A stretch of DNA of 14,337 nucleotides from Propionibacteriaceae bacterium (lineage in GTDB: Bacteria; Actinomycetota; Actinomycetes; Propionibacteriales; Propionibacteriaceae): assembly GCA_031282235.1 (NCBI GenBank), contig JAITED010000072.1, forward strand, positions 1 to 14,337, written 5' to 3'. The notes below the pieces were generated by a model. It made no database searches, was not told where the DNA came from, and saw only the letters and a list, made by a program, of their open reading frames with translations. Of this stretch, positions 1-6,612 are shown in pieces (position 1 is the first letter of the stretch; every line of letters begins with the position of its first letter). The position numbers and the translations under genes were made by a program.

Positions 1-558
1 CCCACCATCGGCACCAACAGCCCGACGCAGACCCAACCCACGGAAACCACTAAGACCGAGCCTGCCCCGGCTGTCAACGGCTTATCCCTAGACCAGTTCC
101 GCAAGTTGGTCACAGAAGCGATACCCGGCGTGGCAGAGGTGGAACCGATGACTGTCGATACGCTCGTCACTAGCGCAGATTTTTACGATTGCACCTCGAT
201 GGAGAGCCTGTTGTCGAACCTGCAAGCTGTCGCCTCGGGTAGTTGGAAAGATTTATACGTCGATTTTTATCTGTTCGACTCCCCCGACTCAGCGAAGGCG
301 ATGGGGGTTGCGCTAAAAACCTGCTGGCACAGCGGCTCACTGACCGTTGATGAATCTGTCAAAGAGTATTACGGCGTGACTAACTATTTCTACGAGTCAG
401 CCAACTCCACCACTGACCAAGTTGACAACCTAGCCGTATACGGTAACGTAGCGGTTTGGCCGGACACCTTTAAAGCCCCGTTTGACGAGGCTCAAAAGGC
501 TTGGGAAGAACAGTTCATACCCAGTGTCTTTGCTTCCGGAATCGCCCAAGTTACATAA
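1..558 (+). CDS. C-terminal part of an exported or anchored protein of unknown function (5' end outside window)
   Basis: The reading frame is open from the first base, so 185 residues are visible and the true start lies upstream. The first methionine-capable codon inside the window (TTG at 106) has no ribosome binding site and should not be taken as the start. Visible residues 1-25 are a Pro/Thr/Glu/Ser-rich low-complexity stretch. Such stretches typically join a membrane anchor or lipoprotein Cys to an extracellular domain. The rest is a compact soluble domain of about 155 residues rich in Tyr, Phe and Asp, with two cysteines (in TDC-type YDCTS and KTCWHS contexts) that could form a disulfide outside the cell. 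I do not recognise the family. Extracellular location is inferred from the linker and composition only. The gene is followed by about 88 bp and then the hairpin at 647-677. Confidence 0.7.
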   Translation, partial: PTIGTNSPTQTQPTETTKTEPAPAVNGLSLDQFRKLVTEAIPGVAEVEPMTVDTLVTSADFYDCTSMESLLSNLQAVASGSWKDLYVDFYLFDSPDSAKAMGVALKTCWHSGSLTVDESVKEYYGVTNYFYESANSTTDQVDNLAVYGNVAVWPDTFKAPFDEAQKAWEEQFIPSVFASGIAQVT

Positions 559-646
559 GTGGTAACTTTTTCCCAAAGAAGTTTCCAAATGCAGTAGCTT
601 TTGCTCAAAACGTATGGTACATTAGACACAACCGACACACACCGAA

Positions 647-677
647 GGAGGCCCCGGGCGCTACGCCCGGGGCCTCC
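647..677. terminator. Strong GC-rich hairpin between convergent genes, probable bidirectional terminator
   Basis: A perfect 14-bp stem (647-660 with 664-677) closes a 3-nt loop. It lies between the stop of the + gene at 558 and the stop of the minus gene at 705. The + side continues with a C run and only three T, and the minus side has just TT before GC sequence, so the U-tract is poor in both directions. A second small hairpin (685-690 with 698-703, 6 bp) sits next to the minus gene's stop. The convergent placement supports a shared terminator. Efficiency cannot be judged from sequence. Confidence 0.65.
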
Positions 678-704
678 CCCCTTTCCACTAGGTTCTTTAG
701 TGGG

Positions 705-1055
705 TTATATCCCCTGCGTCTTAATCCACTCCCCCCGCGAATTCGGGAAACAGGAGCCCGGTATCCCGTCAATCCAGATGACCGGTTCTTCCCACGCTAG
801 AGACAACACATCACCAATCATCGCCAATGCCAACACCAGCGCTTGCACGGAATCCTCGCCGCCCACATTCATCTTTTTAGCCACCACCCCATTTTCATCC
901 TCAATCCACCACGGGCAAACAAAATACGGAGACTCGTTTTCGTTTGCCGGAACCTCACGAAAAGGAAGCCCTATTAAAACCACGTACTCGTGTGCCTCGC
1001 CCTGCAGTTTTCGTTCTGCGATTATCTGATGGCCATTTCGTTCCATGCTGACCAT
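705..1055 (-). CDS. Small DUF6968-like protein of unknown function, coupled to tadA
   Basis: This reading gives 116 aa. The frame is open further upstream (to 1103), but that would overlap tadA by 47 bp. The ATG at 1055 begins one base after the tadA stop codon (1059-1057), which suggests translational coupling, as no good Shine-Dalgarno sequence is seen. A second ATG lies at 1046. The sequence contains IIAERKL near the N-terminus, VVLIGLPF (residues 25-32), FVCPWWI (45-51) and GGEDSVQALVLALAMIG (65-81). This pattern, an IG-P strand, a C-P-(W/Y) strand and a G-x-D-(S/A)-(V/M)-Q-A-L helix, resembles from memory the DUF6968 family of small soluble bacterial proteins with no known function. No signal peptide or membrane segment is present. 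The real-gene call rests on this family-like pattern and the tight junction with tadA. Confidence 0.75.
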   Translation of the reverse strand: MVSMERNGHQIIAERKLQGEAHEYVVLIGLPFREVPANENESPYFVCPWWIEDENGVVAKKMNVGGEDSVQALVLALAMIGDVLSLAWEEPVIWIDGIPGSCFPNSRGEWIKTQGI

Positions 1056-1056
1056 G

Positions 1057-1515
1057 TTACTGTTTGCGCTTGGCGGCGAAGAAAGACTGCAACAGCGCGG
1101 CACATTCGGGGGCTAGGACACCGGATACCACTTCTGGGCGGTGGGGGAGGCGGGAGTCGCGTATTAAATCCCACAGTGAGGAGACCGCACCGGCTTTTTC
1201 GTCGTAGGCTCCGAAAACTAGCCGGGCGATGCGGGCTTGAGTGATGGCTCCGGCGCACATCGCGCAGGGTTCTAAGGTGACAACTAGCGTGCAATCGTCC
1301 AACCGCCAACTGCCGCGCGCTGCCGCTGCCCGCTGCAACGCCAACAGTTCGGCGTGGGCTAATGGGTTGCTAGAGATTTCCCGCTCGTTGTGGGCTAGCG
1401 CCAACTGCGTACCATCCGGGGTCAACACCAGCGCGCCAACGGGGACGTCTCCGCACTCCACCGCCGCTGCGGCTTCCGTCAAAGCGCGCCGCATCGCGTC
1501 GTCCCACATGGTCAT
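1057..1515 (-). CDS. tadA: tRNA-specific adenosine-34 deaminase TadA
   Basis: 152 aa, the usual length for TadA. It deaminates A34 to inosine in the tRNA-Arg(ACG) wobble position in the cytoplasm. The zinc and catalytic motif HAE is at residues 54-56 (His54 zinc ligand, Glu56 proton shuttle), and PCAMC at 83-87 supplies Cys84 and Cys87. The family-typical FGAYDEKAGA segment follows at 101-110. The preceding NPLAHAE and TLEPCAMCAGA contexts are characteristic of TadA rather than of cytidine or guanine deaminases. The ATG at 1515 has an alternative ATG two codons in (1509), and no clear Shine-Dalgarno sequence precedes either. The gene is transcribed divergently from the CoA-transferase and heads a two-gene unit with the DUF6968-like gene. 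Confidence 0.95.
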   Translation of the reverse strand: MTMWDDAMRRALTEAAAAVECGDVPVGALVLTPDGTQLALAHNEREISSNPLAHAELLALQRAAAARGSWRLDDCTLVVTLEPCAMCAGAITQARIARLVFGAYDEKAGAVSSLWDLIRDSRLPHRPEVVSGVLAPECAALLQSFFAAKRKQ

Positions 1516-1636
1516 ACGTCAAGCGTAACTGACCGCAACGAGACACGCGGAAGCAGAGTACACGCAGATACGATAGGCTACCTTTAGAGTTTCGTGCGGA
1601 CATTGGTAGTCCGACGACCACAAACAGGAGGAAAGA
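1516..1636. promoter_or_regulatory. Divergent intergenic region (tadA / CoA-transferase), weak promoter candidate
   Basis: These 121 bp separate two divergent genes and so should hold a promoter for each. On the + strand TAGGCT at 1574-1579 fits an actinobacterial -10 element and would give a leader of roughly 50 nt. The same hexamer is found before the tRNA-Gly gene. No convincing -35 element lies at the expected distance. The + gene has a strong Shine-Dalgarno sequence, AGGAGG at 1626-1631, 5 bp before its ATG. No clear element is seen for tadA. Confidence 0.3.
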
Positions 1637-3148
1637 ATGGGACGTATAAAATATGCGCCTGCACAAGCTAAAGTGACCGACATTCAGTCGGTCGTCAAGC
1701 AAGTCAAAGATGGCGACAAAATTGGTGTCGCCGGCTTCACCGGTGCGGGCTATCCGAAGGCCTTCCCGACCGCTCTGGCCGAGGAGATCAAGGCCGCGCA
1801 CGAACGCGGCGAAGAGTTCATGGTGAGTATCTTCACCGGCGCATCCACCGCCCCTGACCTTGATGGCGTGCTCGCCGGGGTTGATGGCATCAGGTTCCGC
1901 ACGCCTTACAACGGCGACCCGACGATGCGCAACAAGATCAACGACGGCACCAGCCTTTACGCCGACATCCATCTGTCGCACCTCGCGCAGCAGATCAGCC
2001 AAGGCTGGTTCGGCAGGCTCGACTGGGCAGTGGTTGAGGCTTCATCCATCACCGCTGATGGCGAAATTGTGCCCTCCACGTCCGTCGGCAACAGCCGCGC
2101 ATACTTGGAGAACGCCGAGAAGGTAGTCATTGAGGTGAACTCGTGGCAGTCCGAGGATCTATACGGCCTGCACGACGTTTACTACGGCATAGAGGCGTTG
2201 CCTCCGAACCGGGTGCCGATTCCGATCACCGGCCCTGGCGACATCATCGGCCAAAAGACGCTGCGCGTGGACTGGAACAAGGTCGTCGCCGTGGTAGAAA
2301 CCAACGCTAAAGACCGCAACTCGCCGTTCAAGGCGCTGGATCAGGATTCCATCACCATCGGTAAGTACTTCGTTGACTTCCTGCTCAGCGAGGTCAAAGC
2401 TGGGCGGATGCCGAAGAACCTGCTACCGCTGCAATCCGGCGTCGGCAACGTCGCTAACGCAGTGCTCGCCGGGCTGTTGGATTCCGATTTGGAACACCTC
2501 ACCAGCTACACCGAAGTCATTCAGGACGGCCTAATCGCTCTGATTGACGCGGGCAAGATGGATGTCGCTTCCGCTACTTCGTTCGGTTTGTCGCCGGAGT
2601 ACGCCACCAAGCTGAACGAAAACGCTGCGAATTATCGTGGCAAGGTAGTGTTGCGGCCACAGGATGTGTCGAACCACCCCGAGGTAGTGCGTCGTATCGG
2701 TGTCATCGCCTGCAACGGCATGATTGAAGCCGACATCTACGGCAACGTCAACTCCACCAACGTGTGCGGCACCAAGATGCAGAACGGCATCGGCGGGTCG
2801 GGCGACTTCACCCGCAACGCTTTCATGTCGTTCTTCGTGTCGCCGTCCACGGCCAAGAATGGCGACATCTCCGCCATCGTGCCGATGGTAAGCCACCACG
2901 ACCACACCGAGCATGACGTTTCCGTAATCATCACGGAGCAGGGCTTGGCCGACCTGCGCGGTCTCGCTCCGCGTCAGCGCGCCAAGATTGTCATCGAGAA
3001 GTGCGCTCACCCGGATTATCAGCCCATTCTGGAGGACTACTACGCGCGCGCCCTCAAAGAGGCCAAGGGTATCCACACCCCGCACATCCTCACTGAGGCG
3101 CTCTCGTTCCATCAGCGCTTCCTGGACACCGGCTCGATGAAGAAGTGA
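1637..3148 (+). CDS. Succinyl-CoA:acetate CoA-transferase / acetyl-CoA hydrolase family protein (Cat1/AarC type)
   Basis: 503 aa, full length for the family. These cytoplasmic enzymes move CoA between carboxylic acids, typically succinyl-CoA + acetate to acetyl-CoA + succinate. In fermenting actinobacteria they also take part in acetate or propionate metabolism. Visible marks are FTGAGYPKAFP near residues 34-44, the CoA-binding GVGNVANAV at 268-276, SYTEVIQDG at 290-298 with Glu293 in the position of the family's thioester-forming glutamate (Glu294 in AarC, from memory), NGMIEADIYGNVNST at 360-374, and GGSGDF at 386-391. The ATG is set by an ideal AGGAGG. The gene stands alone and is divergent from tadA. 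Which acyl-CoA it prefers cannot be read from sequence. CoA hydrolase activity is an alternative annotation, but most characterised members with this motif set are transferases. Confidence 0.92.
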   Translation: MGRIKYAPAQAKVTDIQSVVKQVKDGDKIGVAGFTGAGYPKAFPTALAEEIKAAHERGEEFMVSIFTGASTAPDLDGVLAGVDGIRFRTPYNGDPTMRNKINDGTSLYADIHLSHLAQQISQGWFGRLDWAVVEASSITADGEIVPSTSVGNSRAYLENAEKVVIEVNSWQSEDLYGLHDVYYGIEALPPNRVPIPITGPGDIIGQKTLRVDWNKVVAVVETNAKDRNSPFKALDQDSITIGKYFVDFLLSEVKAGRMPKNLLPLQSGVGNVANAVLAGLLDSDLEHLTSYTEVIQDGLIALIDAGKMDVASATSFGLSPEYATKLNENAANYRGKVVLRPQDVSNHPEVVRRIGVIACNGMIEADIYGNVNSTNVCGTKMQNGIGGSGDFTRNAFMSFFVSPSTAKNGDISAIVPMVSHHDHTEHDVSVIITEQGLADLRGLAPRQRAKIVIEKCAHPDYQPILEDYYARALKEAKGIHTPHILTEALSFHQRFLDTGSMKK

Positions 3149-3162
3149 TTGAGCCGAGTGAT

Positions 3163-3230
3163 GCACATGCTCGCATGTGTGTCCGAGGCGATTGAACTTC
3201 TCCCCAGGATGGCGCAAGCCATCCCGAAGT
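3163..3230 (+). other. Two hairpins in the 3' tail of the CoA-transferase transcript
   Basis: Between the stop codon and the terminator lie two further stems. The first pairs 3164-3169 with 3174-3179 around a CTCG loop. The second pairs 3207-3213 with 3218-3224 (GGATGGC/GCCATCC) around a GCAA (GNRA-type) loop, with an outer ACTTC/GAAGT pairing (3196-3200 with 3226-3230). Neither has a U-tract. They may be mRNA 3'-end stabilisers or part of a small RNA derived from the 3'UTR. I do not match them to a named RNA family. Confidence 0.45.
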
Positions 3231-3255
3231 GAAGTGACGTAAACGCTTCTAATAC

Positions 3256-3297
3256 GTATGAAAGCCCCGTCCGGTTCGCCGGGCGGGGCTTTCGTAT
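3256..3297. terminator. Bidirectional rho-independent terminator
   Basis: An approximately 19-bp stem (3256-3274 with 3279-3297, three or four G-U pairs) closes a TTCG tetraloop. The core is AAAGCCCCG with CGGGGCTTT, so short A and T runs flank the GC core on both strands. It lies between the convergent CoA-transferase (stop at 3148) and HAD phosphatase (stop at 3320), so it serves both. A 10-bp direct repeat GTTATTTACG (3298-3307 and 3315-3324) adjoins it. Confidence 0.85.
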
Positions 3298-3319
3298 GTT
3301 ATTTACGTATCTACGTTAT

Positions 3320-3976
3320 TTACGGAAGTAACAGTTCGCCTAGGGCTGCGGCGTTGTCGCAACTGAAGTCGGGGTTGGCGGCCAACAGTTCGGAGCGGGT
3401 TCCGGCACCCCAAGTCACTGAGATGGCGGGGATTCCGGCGGCGTGAGCGGCGAGTACGTCCCATACGGCATCACCAACATATACGCACTGCGCAGCAGTG
3501 ACCCCCAGTTTCTCGAAAGCGCGTAACAGCGGGTCGGGGTGTGGCTTGTGGCGTTCGGTGTCCTCCATAGTAACCACTAGGTCTACTAGCCCGGCCAACC
3601 CGGCCAACCGAATCGTTTCAACAGACATCTCTAGCCGTTTTGAGGTGACAACTTTGGGGCGTATCCCGGCGGCGTTCAGTTGCGCCATCAACTCCGGCAC
3701 TCCGGGGTATCCGACGATTTTAACGGCGTTGGCTTCGTTATACTCCCGGTACACCCGCTCTAACGTGGCCGCTTGCGGCGGATCCTCGCGCTGGAATGTG
3801 GTGAGCAGCGTCTGCCCAATCCAAGTACGCGCCTCCGCAGCGCTCAAAATACGCCCACTGACCGTAGCAAATGCGTATTGATAAGACTCGATGATGAGCC
3901 CAATGGAATCGGCAAGTGTCCCATCCAAGTCGAACAACACCACCGGCCACCTAGGCGGCCTTGAAAAATCATCCAT
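3320..3976 (-). CDS. HAD-superfamily phosphatase, phosphoglycolate phosphatase / PpaX-like
   Basis: 218 aa, normal for this group. It is a cytoplasmic, Mg-dependent phosphatase using an aspartyl-phosphate intermediate. HAD motif I is FDLDGTLADS (Asp16 nucleophile, Asp18 acid/base). Motif II is VTSK at 110-113. Motif III Lys144 lies in RHKPHPDPLL, and motif IV GDAVWD at 168-173 supplies Asp169 and Asp173. The cap between motifs I and II is the alpha-helical C1 type seen in Gph, PpaX and beta-phosphoglucomutases. Motif II has S-K rather than the N-K common in phosphoglucomutases, which fits a Gph-like hydrolase. The exact substrate is not determined. An AAGG lies 7 bp upstream of the ATG. The gene follows the terminator of the surface-protein gene, so it probably has its own promoter. 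Confidence 0.85.
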   Translation of the reverse strand: MDDFSRPPRWPVVLFDLDGTLADSIGLIIESYQYAFATVSGRILSAAEARTWIGQTLLTTFQREDPPQAATLERVYREYNEANAVKIVGYPGVPELMAQLNAAGIRPKVVTSKRLEMSVETIRLAGLAGLVDLVVTMEDTERHKPHPDPLLRAFEKLGVTAAQCVYVGDAVWDVLAAHAAGIPAISVTWGAGTRSELLAANPDFSCDNAAALGELLLP

Positions 3977-4000
3977 TTAAGTAACCTTAACGAAAAATAC

Positions 4001-4038
4001 GAGCGCCAGCGACTCGTTGCCGGATGTCGCTGGCGCTC
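4001..4038 (-). terminator. Rho-independent terminator of the surface-protein gene
   Basis: A perfect 13-bp GC-rich stem (4001-4013 with 4026-4038) encloses a 12-nt loop. Read on the minus strand it is followed by GTATTTTTCG, a clear U-tract. It lies 31 bp after the stop codon of the surface-protein gene and 25 bp before the start of the HAD phosphatase gene on the same strand. Confidence 0.88.
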
Positions 4039-4068
4039 GCTAGCTGCTGTTTCGATGCTGTTTCGACT

Positions 4069-5601
4069 TTAGGCAGCGTTACGCCGAGAGCCAACAAGCC
4101 GCCGACTGGCAGCGCCGACTACCCCAACACCGGCGGCTAGCACCCACGGCCACCAGATAACACCCGTGGTTGCTGCTGTGCCGCCAGCGCCAACGTGGTT
4201 CGGAGTGGTTTGGCCTGCTTCAGCTTCGTCTGGTTCCACTGCGTCGTCATCGTCATTATCGGGGTCGCCAGTTACCGGTTCGTCGTCGTCGTCTTTATTA
4301 TCATCGTCGCCTTTATTATCATCATCGTCTTTAGTTTCGCCGCCCGCTTCACCGCCGCCCGCTTCACCGCCACCGGTTTCCTCACCGCCACCGGTTTCTC
4401 CACCGCCACCAGTTTCCCCGCCCTCGCCGGTCTCCTCACCTTCGCCGCCGCCGCTCGGAGCGCAGGTGACGTTAACGGTGATGGCTGCGGTAGCCGTCTG
4501 GCTGTGAACGTCAGTGATGGTGTAGTCAGCAACGGTGGTGCCGCAGAAGTCAAGAGCCGGGGTGAACACTATCTCGTCACCGTCGACTTCCCAAGTGCCG
4601 TCAGCACCGCTCACCCCGGTGATGGTCACTGGGGTGGAGAAAGTATCGTTGGCCAGCGGCTCGATAGTGACGGGCGTATTCGCTTGGGTTTCCGCCGCGT
4701 CAGCTACGGCTACCGGCGGTTCGTAGACTGTCACCAACCAACTCCATGCCGCGTTGCCAGAGACGCTTTGGGCTTCGTTACCAATCCACCAAGGCATTCC
4801 AAAAAGCCCCTCGAAAGTGCTGGTGGTTTCCCCTGGTTCAAGCACCTGGTCGCTCCAGTTCGTCATCTTCCCTGTGACGTACGCAGCGATAACGCCCGCG
4901 TCGTAATAGCCATCGTAGGCAACATACACCGGGTAGGGGAGGTCATTCGTTATGGTTCCGGGGTTGCGATAGGCGGAACCGGGACCTAGAGAACCACCCA
5001 CGCTGACGCCTACGTAGGGATTCAGAATTAACTTGCTGGTCAACACCTGTCTGGTTCCGACGGTAAAAACATCCGTATAATCGGAATCGCGCCACACCTT
5101 GTCGAACACCGGAACGACCCGAGTGCAATAAATCTGAATTGAGGGGTTATCGGCAGCGGCTCCGACTGCAGTTTTGACCCCCGCCTTGACCACGATGTCG
5201 ATTGAATCACCAGCAGCGAGCGTGAACTCGGTTGGAGTAGTCGATTCGACCGTCACTTCATCAGTGCCAGTGGTAAAACTTTGCGCAGTGCATCCGGAAA
5301 ATGAAATCGGCACCGGAGAGCCATAGATTGACTCATCGTGCGTTCCCGTGGGCACCGTGCTGGTGAGCGTGATGGTTTTGGTCACCAAGGTTCCAGCATC
5401 AATCTTCCCCAAGGGGAAAGGGTCGACGATAACCTCACCGACAAAGCCGCTGTTCTCTGAAAAATTAACGTTGACGATGCCGCGATTCTCCAGCACGTCA
5501 TACTCCGACTCATCTGCCGAAGCCACCGAATACGGCAGCAGAACGGCAAGGAATACCGAAAACACGCCCCCACAACGGTATAGCGATTGAAACTTGTGCA
5601 T
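4069..5601 (-). CDS. Secreted cell-surface protein: signal peptide, Ig-like domain, Gly/Glu and Asp-rich stalk, C-terminal membrane anchor
   Basis: 510 aa. Residues 1-29 form a Sec signal peptide (short basic start, hydrophobic core, VASA before Asp30). Residues 30-295 are beta-rich with three Cys. Residues 296-380 (PPVAVAD... to ...ITVNVTC) match the bacterial Ig/cadherin-like repeat type, with the PLANDT and FTPALDFCGT marks of the group that repeats in large adhesins. Residues 382-422 are GGGE/TGGGE repeats, and 425-455 are almost all Asp, Asn and Lys. Residues 480-498 form one membrane helix, followed by an Arg-rich tail. This is the architecture of a sortase-anchored protein, yet no LPXTG is seen before the helix (the segment reads NHVGAGGTAATTG). 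A plain membrane anchor or a divergent sortase signal is possible. The start is supported by GGGGGG a few bases upstream. A surface or adhesive role is inferred. Confidence 0.85.
   Translation of the reverse strand: MHKFQSLYRCGGVFSVFLAVLLPYSVASADESEYDVLENRGIVNVNFSENSGFVGEVIVDPFPLGKIDAGTLVTKTITLTSTVPTGTHDESIYGSPVPISFSGCTAQSFTTGTDEVTVESTTPTEFTLAAGDSIDIVVKAGVKTAVGAAADNPSIQIYCTRVVPVFDKVWRDSDYTDVFTVGTRQVLTSKLILNPYVGVSVGGSLGPGSAYRNPGTITNDLPYPVYVAYDGYYDAGVIAAYVTGKMTNWSDQVLEPGETTSTFEGLFGMPWWIGNEAQSVSGNAAWSWLVTVYEPPVAVADAAETQANTPVTIEPLANDTFSTPVTITGVSGADGTWEVDGDEIVFTPALDFCGTTVADYTITDVHSQTATAAITVNVTCAPSGGGEGEETGEGGETGGGGETGGGEETGGGEAGGGEAGGETKDDDDNKGDDDNKDDDDEPVTGDPDNDDDDAVEPDEAEAGQTTPNHVGAGGTAATTGVIWWPWVLAAGVGVVGAASRRLVGSRRNAA
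4282..4452. repeat. Low-complexity coding repeat in the surface-protein stalk
   Basis: On the minus strand this codes for the Gly/Glu/Thr repeats (4339-4452) and the Asp/Asn/Lys run (4282-4329). At DNA level it is a set of imperfect short tandem repeats built on ACCGCCACCGGTTTC-like and TTTATTATCATCGTC-like units. Such stretches can change length by replication slippage. A long + strand open frame over this stretch is a by-product of the repeat composition. Confidence 0.75.
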
Positions 5602-5768
5602 ATTGACCCCCCAATATTCATATAACTATCAACTATTGTAATATACAGTTGTTAATTCGCGCTATCTTTTAGCTTTGAAACTATACAGCCGCGCACAAAT
5701 CCTCTTATGAAATGCAAAGCGGCACGGTATGTAAACCTCACCCAACGAGCGGGTAGTCTGGAGAAACT
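5602..5768. promoter_or_regulatory. AT-rich divergent promoter region (surface protein / membrane protein)
   Basis: These 167 bp lie between two divergent genes. The half next to the surface-protein gene (about 5605-5660) is markedly AT-rich against the GC-rich surroundings and holds TATATT- and TATATG-like hexamers on the minus strand, two AACTAT copies, and a CAACT/AGTTG inverted pair. This is consistent with a promoter and possible regulator site for the surface protein. I cannot fix a -35/-10 pair with confidence. Upstream of the membrane-protein gene, GGAG shortly before the ATG at 5769 serves as ribosome binding site. Confidence 0.35.
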
Positions 5769-6380
5769 ATGAGTACCACCGCCGTATCTGCTGCGCCGGG
5801 GCTGGGGAATCCGCCCGCGCAACCGATACGCACCCTGCCCCCCCTCCCGGCGACACACCGCGGCGTTGCACTCTCGCCGCGCACCGGCGAAACACCGCGC
5901 CCGGTGCTGCTCGGCATTGCTTGCGCGTTCGCCTACCTTTCCACGGCGCTGGCCGCCGCCAGCTTCGGCTGGGCGTGGTGGCGGGCGATACACATGGAGA
6001 CTTGGATGAGCGCCACCCGCTTCATAGAGTGGATGCAACCCCGCCCCGGCTCCGCACTATCGCTGCTAGCCGCAGTGATATTGGCAGTCATCTGTTCCCT
6101 CACCGTAGCCGCGCCGTGGGTGGCGGCATACGCGGCGTGGGCAGGATACCGCTGGGCGCGTTACGCCGGGCTCATCGCGGCAGGAATCTCCTGTCTCACG
6201 CTGCTGCTGCGCCCGTATGCCTGGCTCGCCATCCCTCCGGCGGTGCTGGCCGCACTGCTCTACTGGCTGCCACCGGTGACCAACTATTTCAAGCAGTGGG
6301 ACACCCTCAGGGCACCGCCTGCGGCTACGGCTCCAGACCAAGGTCGGGTGTATTACGGCCGCCTTGCACAGTACCGCTGA
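5769..6380 (+). CDS. Integral membrane protein of unknown function, about four helices
   Basis: 203 aa. Residues 1-44 are a Pro/Ala/Thr-rich, probably cytoplasmic N-terminal tail without a signal peptide. Hydrophobic segments lie at about 46-71, 96-118, 131-147 and 151-168, with positive residues between them (YRWAR at 127-131). The tail after the last helix is short and polar. The ATG is preceded by GGAG at a suitable distance. I do not recognise the family. Actinobacterial genomes hold many proteins of this plan (proline-rich tail plus four helices) without known function. It is divergent from the surface-protein gene and about 230 bp upstream of malE on the same strand. The AT-rich gap argues against it belonging to the mal operon. 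Confidence 0.8.
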   Translation: MSTTAVSAAPGLGNPPAQPIRTLPPLPATHRGVALSPRTGETPRPVLLGIACAFAYLSTALAAASFGWAWWRAIHMETWMSATRFIEWMQPRPGSALSLLAAVILAVICSLTVAAPWVAAYAAWAGYRWARYAGLIAAGISCLTLLLRPYAWLAIPPAVLAALLYWLPPVTNYFKQWDTLRAPPAATAPDQGRVYYGRLAQYR

Positions 6381-6387
6381 ACTTTGA

Positions 6388-6409
6388 AGCCCCCTGCTCG
6401 AAGGGGGCT
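6388..6409 (+). terminator. Hairpin after the membrane-protein gene, possible terminator
   Basis: An 8-bp stem AGCCCCCT/AGGGGGCT (6388-6395 with 6402-6409) begins 7 bp after the stop codon at 6380. No T run follows (ACAAAAG), so intrinsic termination is doubtful. A second, imperfect structure with bulges can be drawn at 6421-6452. Together they make a plausible transcript end before the malE promoter region. Confidence 0.4.
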
Positions 6410-6459
6410 ACAAAAGAATCAGGCTGCGCCTGCCACCTTTAAGGCAGCGCCTAGGGCAG

Positions 6460-6612
6460 TACCTTTTAGATGAGTTTTAGCTAAAAATTAAATTATAGTT
6501 TTCTAATTTATTAACGGTTCTATTCCATACGGCAAAAAAACACTTACACTCAAATCAAAGGAAACTGCTGGATTGCCCCAGCGGTCTAATCCTCCAAAGA
6601 AGAAGGAGCGCT
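6460..6612 (+). promoter_or_regulatory. malE promoter and leader region
   Basis: An AT-rich island of about 85 bp (6460-6545) sits in an otherwise GC-rich region directly ahead of the mal operon. It holds the perfect palindrome TTTTAGCTAAAA (6475-6486), preceded 11 bp earlier by another TTTTAG. This is a possible operator, but I see none of the CG-centred palindromes typical of LacI-type MalR sites. Downstream, a 7-bp hairpin (6565-6571 with 6578-6584) falls in the probable leader. A strong AGAAGGAG precedes the malE ATG. TACACT near 6546-6551 could be a -10 element, without a clear -35. Confidence 0.4.

Noticed and set aside
501..1029. + strand frames after the first gene
   Set aside because: They run through the 647-677 hairpin and antisense to the DUF6968-like gene, with no recognisable protein features.
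990..1309. Frames on both strands overlapping tadA
   Set aside because: tadA has all catalytic motifs in its frame; the others show poly-Gly/Pro and Arg-rich artefacts.
1370..2002. Minus-strand frame bridging tadA and the CoA-transferase
   Set aside because: Overlaps two solid genes and the promoter region between them; composition is that of an antisense shadow.
2531..3217. Minus-strand frame opposite the CoA-transferase
   Set aside because: Lies wholly antisense to a well-supported full-length enzyme, is rich in His/Val from codon mirroring, and lacks a ribosome binding site.
4195..4989. Long + strand open frame opposite the surface-protein gene
   Set aside because: It comes from the Gly/Asp repeat composition on the other strand. 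Its translation is a run of Val/Ile and Thr/Ala with no family resemblance and no ribosome binding site, and the minus-strand gene has signal peptide, domain and anchor.
5640..5662. Inverted CAACT/AGTTG pair as a regulator operator
   Set aside because: Only five matching bases per arm in an AT-rich stretch, so it is too weak to call as a separate site; mentioned only within the promoter region.
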